From an alpha proteobacterium HIMB114 (GTDB lineage Bacteria; Pseudomonadota; Alphaproteobacteria; Pelagibacterales; Pelagibacteraceae), in assembly GCA_000163555.2 (NCBI GenBank), contig ADAC02000001.1, forward strand, positions 248,001 to 312,000: a stretch of 64,000 nucleotides of DNA, read 5' to 3'. Under the pieces are notes generated by a model. The model was given only the letters and a program-made list of their open reading frames with translations, ran no database searches and was not told where the DNA came from. Made by a program: the position numbers and the translations under genes. This document shows positions 62,522-64,000 of this stretch, in pieces (position 1 is the first letter of the stretch; every line of letters begins with the position of its first letter).

Positions 62522-63511
62522 ATGAAAAACATAAAAACATTGTTCGCGACAATTGTTTCAGTTCTTTTTTTATCTTCAGTGGTACATGCAGGTGGACACG
62601 GTGGTGTCGAGCTAAAGTTTGGTCACGTTGGTAAACCAGGATCTTTGTTTCATGAGTCAGCTGAACATTTTAAAAATCTTGCAAATAAAAGATTAGGAAA
62701 AAAAGGTAAAGTAGTAACTTTTGGATCTTCTCAATTAGGAAAAGATAAACAGTTACTTCAAAAAGTTAAAGCAGGTACTGTTAACTTTTCATTACCTTCA
62801 TCAGTGATGTCATCTGTACATGATGAGTTCGGTGTATTTGATATGCCTTACATGATCAAAGACAGAAAACATATGGCTAAAGTTGAAAAACAAGTGTTAC
62901 CAGGGATCTTCAAGAACTTAGAATCGAAGACTGGATACAAAGTTTTAGCTGTATGGGAGAATGGTTTTAGACATATTACTAATAACAAAAGACCAATAAA
63001 CACTCCATCAGACTTAAATGGAATAAAATTAAGAACACCTAAGTCTAAATGGAGAGTAAAAATGTTCAAAACTTACGGTGCAAACCCAACTCCAATGGCT
63101 TTCTCGGAAGTGTTTACTGCACTTAAAACTGGAACTATGGACGGACAAGAAAACCCATATGCACAAATTGCTAGTGCAAAATTCCAAGAAGTGCAAAAGT
63201 ACTTATCTATAACAGGGCATGTGTACACACCTGCTTATGTTGTAGTTCACAAAGATCAGTGGAACAAAGTTCCAGCTGATGTGAGAAAAATTGTAGAAAA
63301 AGCAGCTCAAGACACTCAAAAGTTTGTGTACAAAAGAGCAGCAGAGTTAGAGGTATCTTTATTAAAAGTAATTAAAGATGCAGGCGTAAAAGTTAACAAA
63401 GCTAACAGAAAAGCTTTTGTTGATGGAAGTGCTGCTGTTTACAAACAGTTTGGTGACGAAGTTGGTTCAGGAAACGCATTAATTAAAAAAGTTTCTGGTC
63501 TAGCTAAATAA
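62522..63511 (+). CDS. dctP: TRAP transporter solute-binding protein (DctP family), second system
   Basis: A 329-residue periplasmic binding protein with signal peptide (ATIVSVLFLSSVVHAGG, cleavage after VHA). The DctP fold follows: KLRTPKSKWRVKMFKTYGANPTPMAFSEVFTALKTGTMDGQENP includes the substrate-binding Arg and Asn-Pro region. AGGGGG precedes the ATG. It is only distantly similar to the DctP at 35156, so a different carboxylate is expected. Confidence 0.95.
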   Translation: MKNIKTLFATIVSVLFLSSVVHAGGHGGVELKFGHVGKPGSLFHESAEHFKNLANKRLGKKGKVVTFGSSQLGKDKQLLQKVKAGTVNFSLPSSVMSSVHDEFGVFDMPYMIKDRKHMAKVEKQVLPGIFKNLESKTGYKVLAVWENGFRHITNNKRPINTPSDLNGIKLRTPKSKWRVKMFKTYGANPTPMAFSEVFTALKTGTMDGQENPYAQIASAKFQEVQKYLSITGHVYTPAYVVVHKDQWNKVPADVRKIVEKAAQDTQKFVYKRAAELEVSLLKVIKDAGVKVNKANRKAFVDGSAAVYKQFGDEVGSGNALIKKVSGLAK

Positions 63512-63523
63512 GTAATTTTAAAG

Positions 63524-63556
63524 GAGCCGGCCCTTTTCTTAGGGCCGGTTTTTTTT
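63524..63556 (+). terminator. Terminator between second binding-protein and permease genes
   Basis: CCGGCCCT (63526-63533) pairs perfectly with AGGGCCGG (63540-63547), extended by G-U and A-T pairs to 63524/63549, followed by a run of eight T (63548-63555) directly before the dctQ ATG at 63557. GC content is far above the surroundings. Confidence 0.88.
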
Positions 63557-64000
63557 AATGAACATTCAAGAATTTAAAAAAAAATACGATAAAGCTTTAG
63601 AATTTGTTTTATTTGCAATGATGGTTGCTATGGCAACTGTTGTTATTTTAGGTGTTAGTTTTAGATGGGCTGGTCACGCCTTGACTTGGTATGATGAAGT
63701 AGCATCAATGCAGTTAGCGTGGTTGACTTATTATGGCTCTGCTTACGCGGCACTAAAGGGTGGCCATATAAGTGTACCAAGTATTTTAAAATCATTTCCA
63801 TTACATATTAGAAAACCCTTGTTTTTTTTATCAAAATTATTTGTATATAGTTTCTTTATTTTACTAACCTATTACGGTTTTAAAGTGATGTTCATCGTAC
63901 AAGGTGAAACATTAACAACACTGGACTGGTTTCCTCAACCACTAGCACAATCGGTTATTCCAGTTGCATCAATATTATTCATTTTATCTGAGACATTAAA
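63557..64000 (+). CDS. dctQ: TRAP transporter small permease (DctQ), cut by the window end
   Basis: The frame opens at ATG 63557, right after the terminator T-run, and runs off the window after 148 codons. It shows DctQ features: a first helix (LEFVLFAMMVAMATVVILGVSF), TWYDEVASMQLAWLTYYGSAYAALKGGHISVP, and further hydrophobic segments. It has no visible ribosome-binding site for the same reason as the dctQ at 36214. The dctM gene would be expected next, outside the window. Confidence 0.92.

Overview
This window is strongly AT-rich, gene-dense DNA with very short intergenic gaps. The longest stretches without a clear gene are about 215, 137 and 134 bases, and I describe each of them. Gene content and style point to a SAR11-type marine alphaproteobacterium (Pelagibacterales): a one-copy streamlined layout, TRAP and TTT solute transporters, bactofilins, LysE exporters, malate synthase, a rhodopsin and a fused SpeD-SpeE. 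The rhodopsin carries Thr82/Ala86/Thr93 with Glu54, Asp227 and Lys231. This is the signature of the 'TAT rhodopsin' described from SAR11 strain HIMB114, so a subclade III-like relative is my best guess (inference).

Layout. 1-2993: hisI (partial, minus), folE, a degenerate CHCC zinc-finger protein, an AcuI-like reductase and a LysR regulator. 2990-6309: two bactofilins with a possible small membrane ORF downstream, a LysE exporter, an RseP-type protease, and HU with a perfect terminator. 6412-10740: a CADD-like candidate pABA synthase, then serC-serA-serB, a complete phosphorylated serine pathway. 10747-18445: envelope and housekeeping genes (GT9, Bcp, rhodanese, DsbA-like isomerase, ABA4-like protein, RecX, CysQ, DUF3553, MnmA, LysE, YjbQ, EF-hand protein) plus several tiny ORFs. 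18509-21487: malate synthase G, a LysE exporter and tRNA-Met. 21493-26966: a methylthioadenosine and polyamine module made of apt, mtnP, mtnA, a class II aldolase, a structured leader, a SpeD-SpeE fusion and a nitrilase-family amidase. 26963-35093: glycosyltransferases, DUF6165, thioredoxin-like protein, gamma carbonic anhydrase-like protein, PNPOx-like protein, a beta-hydroxyacid dehydrogenase, MFS, RpoZ and a CoA-transferase.

35156-39345 holds a TRAP transporter followed by malonyl-CoA decarboxylase, with the CoA-transferase diverging from it; together they suggest malonate use. 41235-55088 is one long catabolic unit: an IclR regulator with an inverted-repeat operator and an apparently leaderless promoter, a Zn-dependent dehydrogenase, a three-gene molybdenum hydroxylase with unusual domain packaging, a complete TTT transporter, a ThDP enzyme, an aldehyde dehydrogenase and a pentonate-type IlvD/Edd dehydratase. 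Its substrate is unknown to me. The TAT rhodopsin follows directly, preceded by an overlapping 56-residue two-helix membrane protein.

56017-64000 holds a quinone reductase, a Gate-domain membrane protein, a GYD protein, a YdiJ-like FAD/Fe-S oxidoreductase, a class V aminotransferase and a second TRAP system cut by the window end. In both TRAP systems a strong terminator separates the binding-protein gene from the permease genes.
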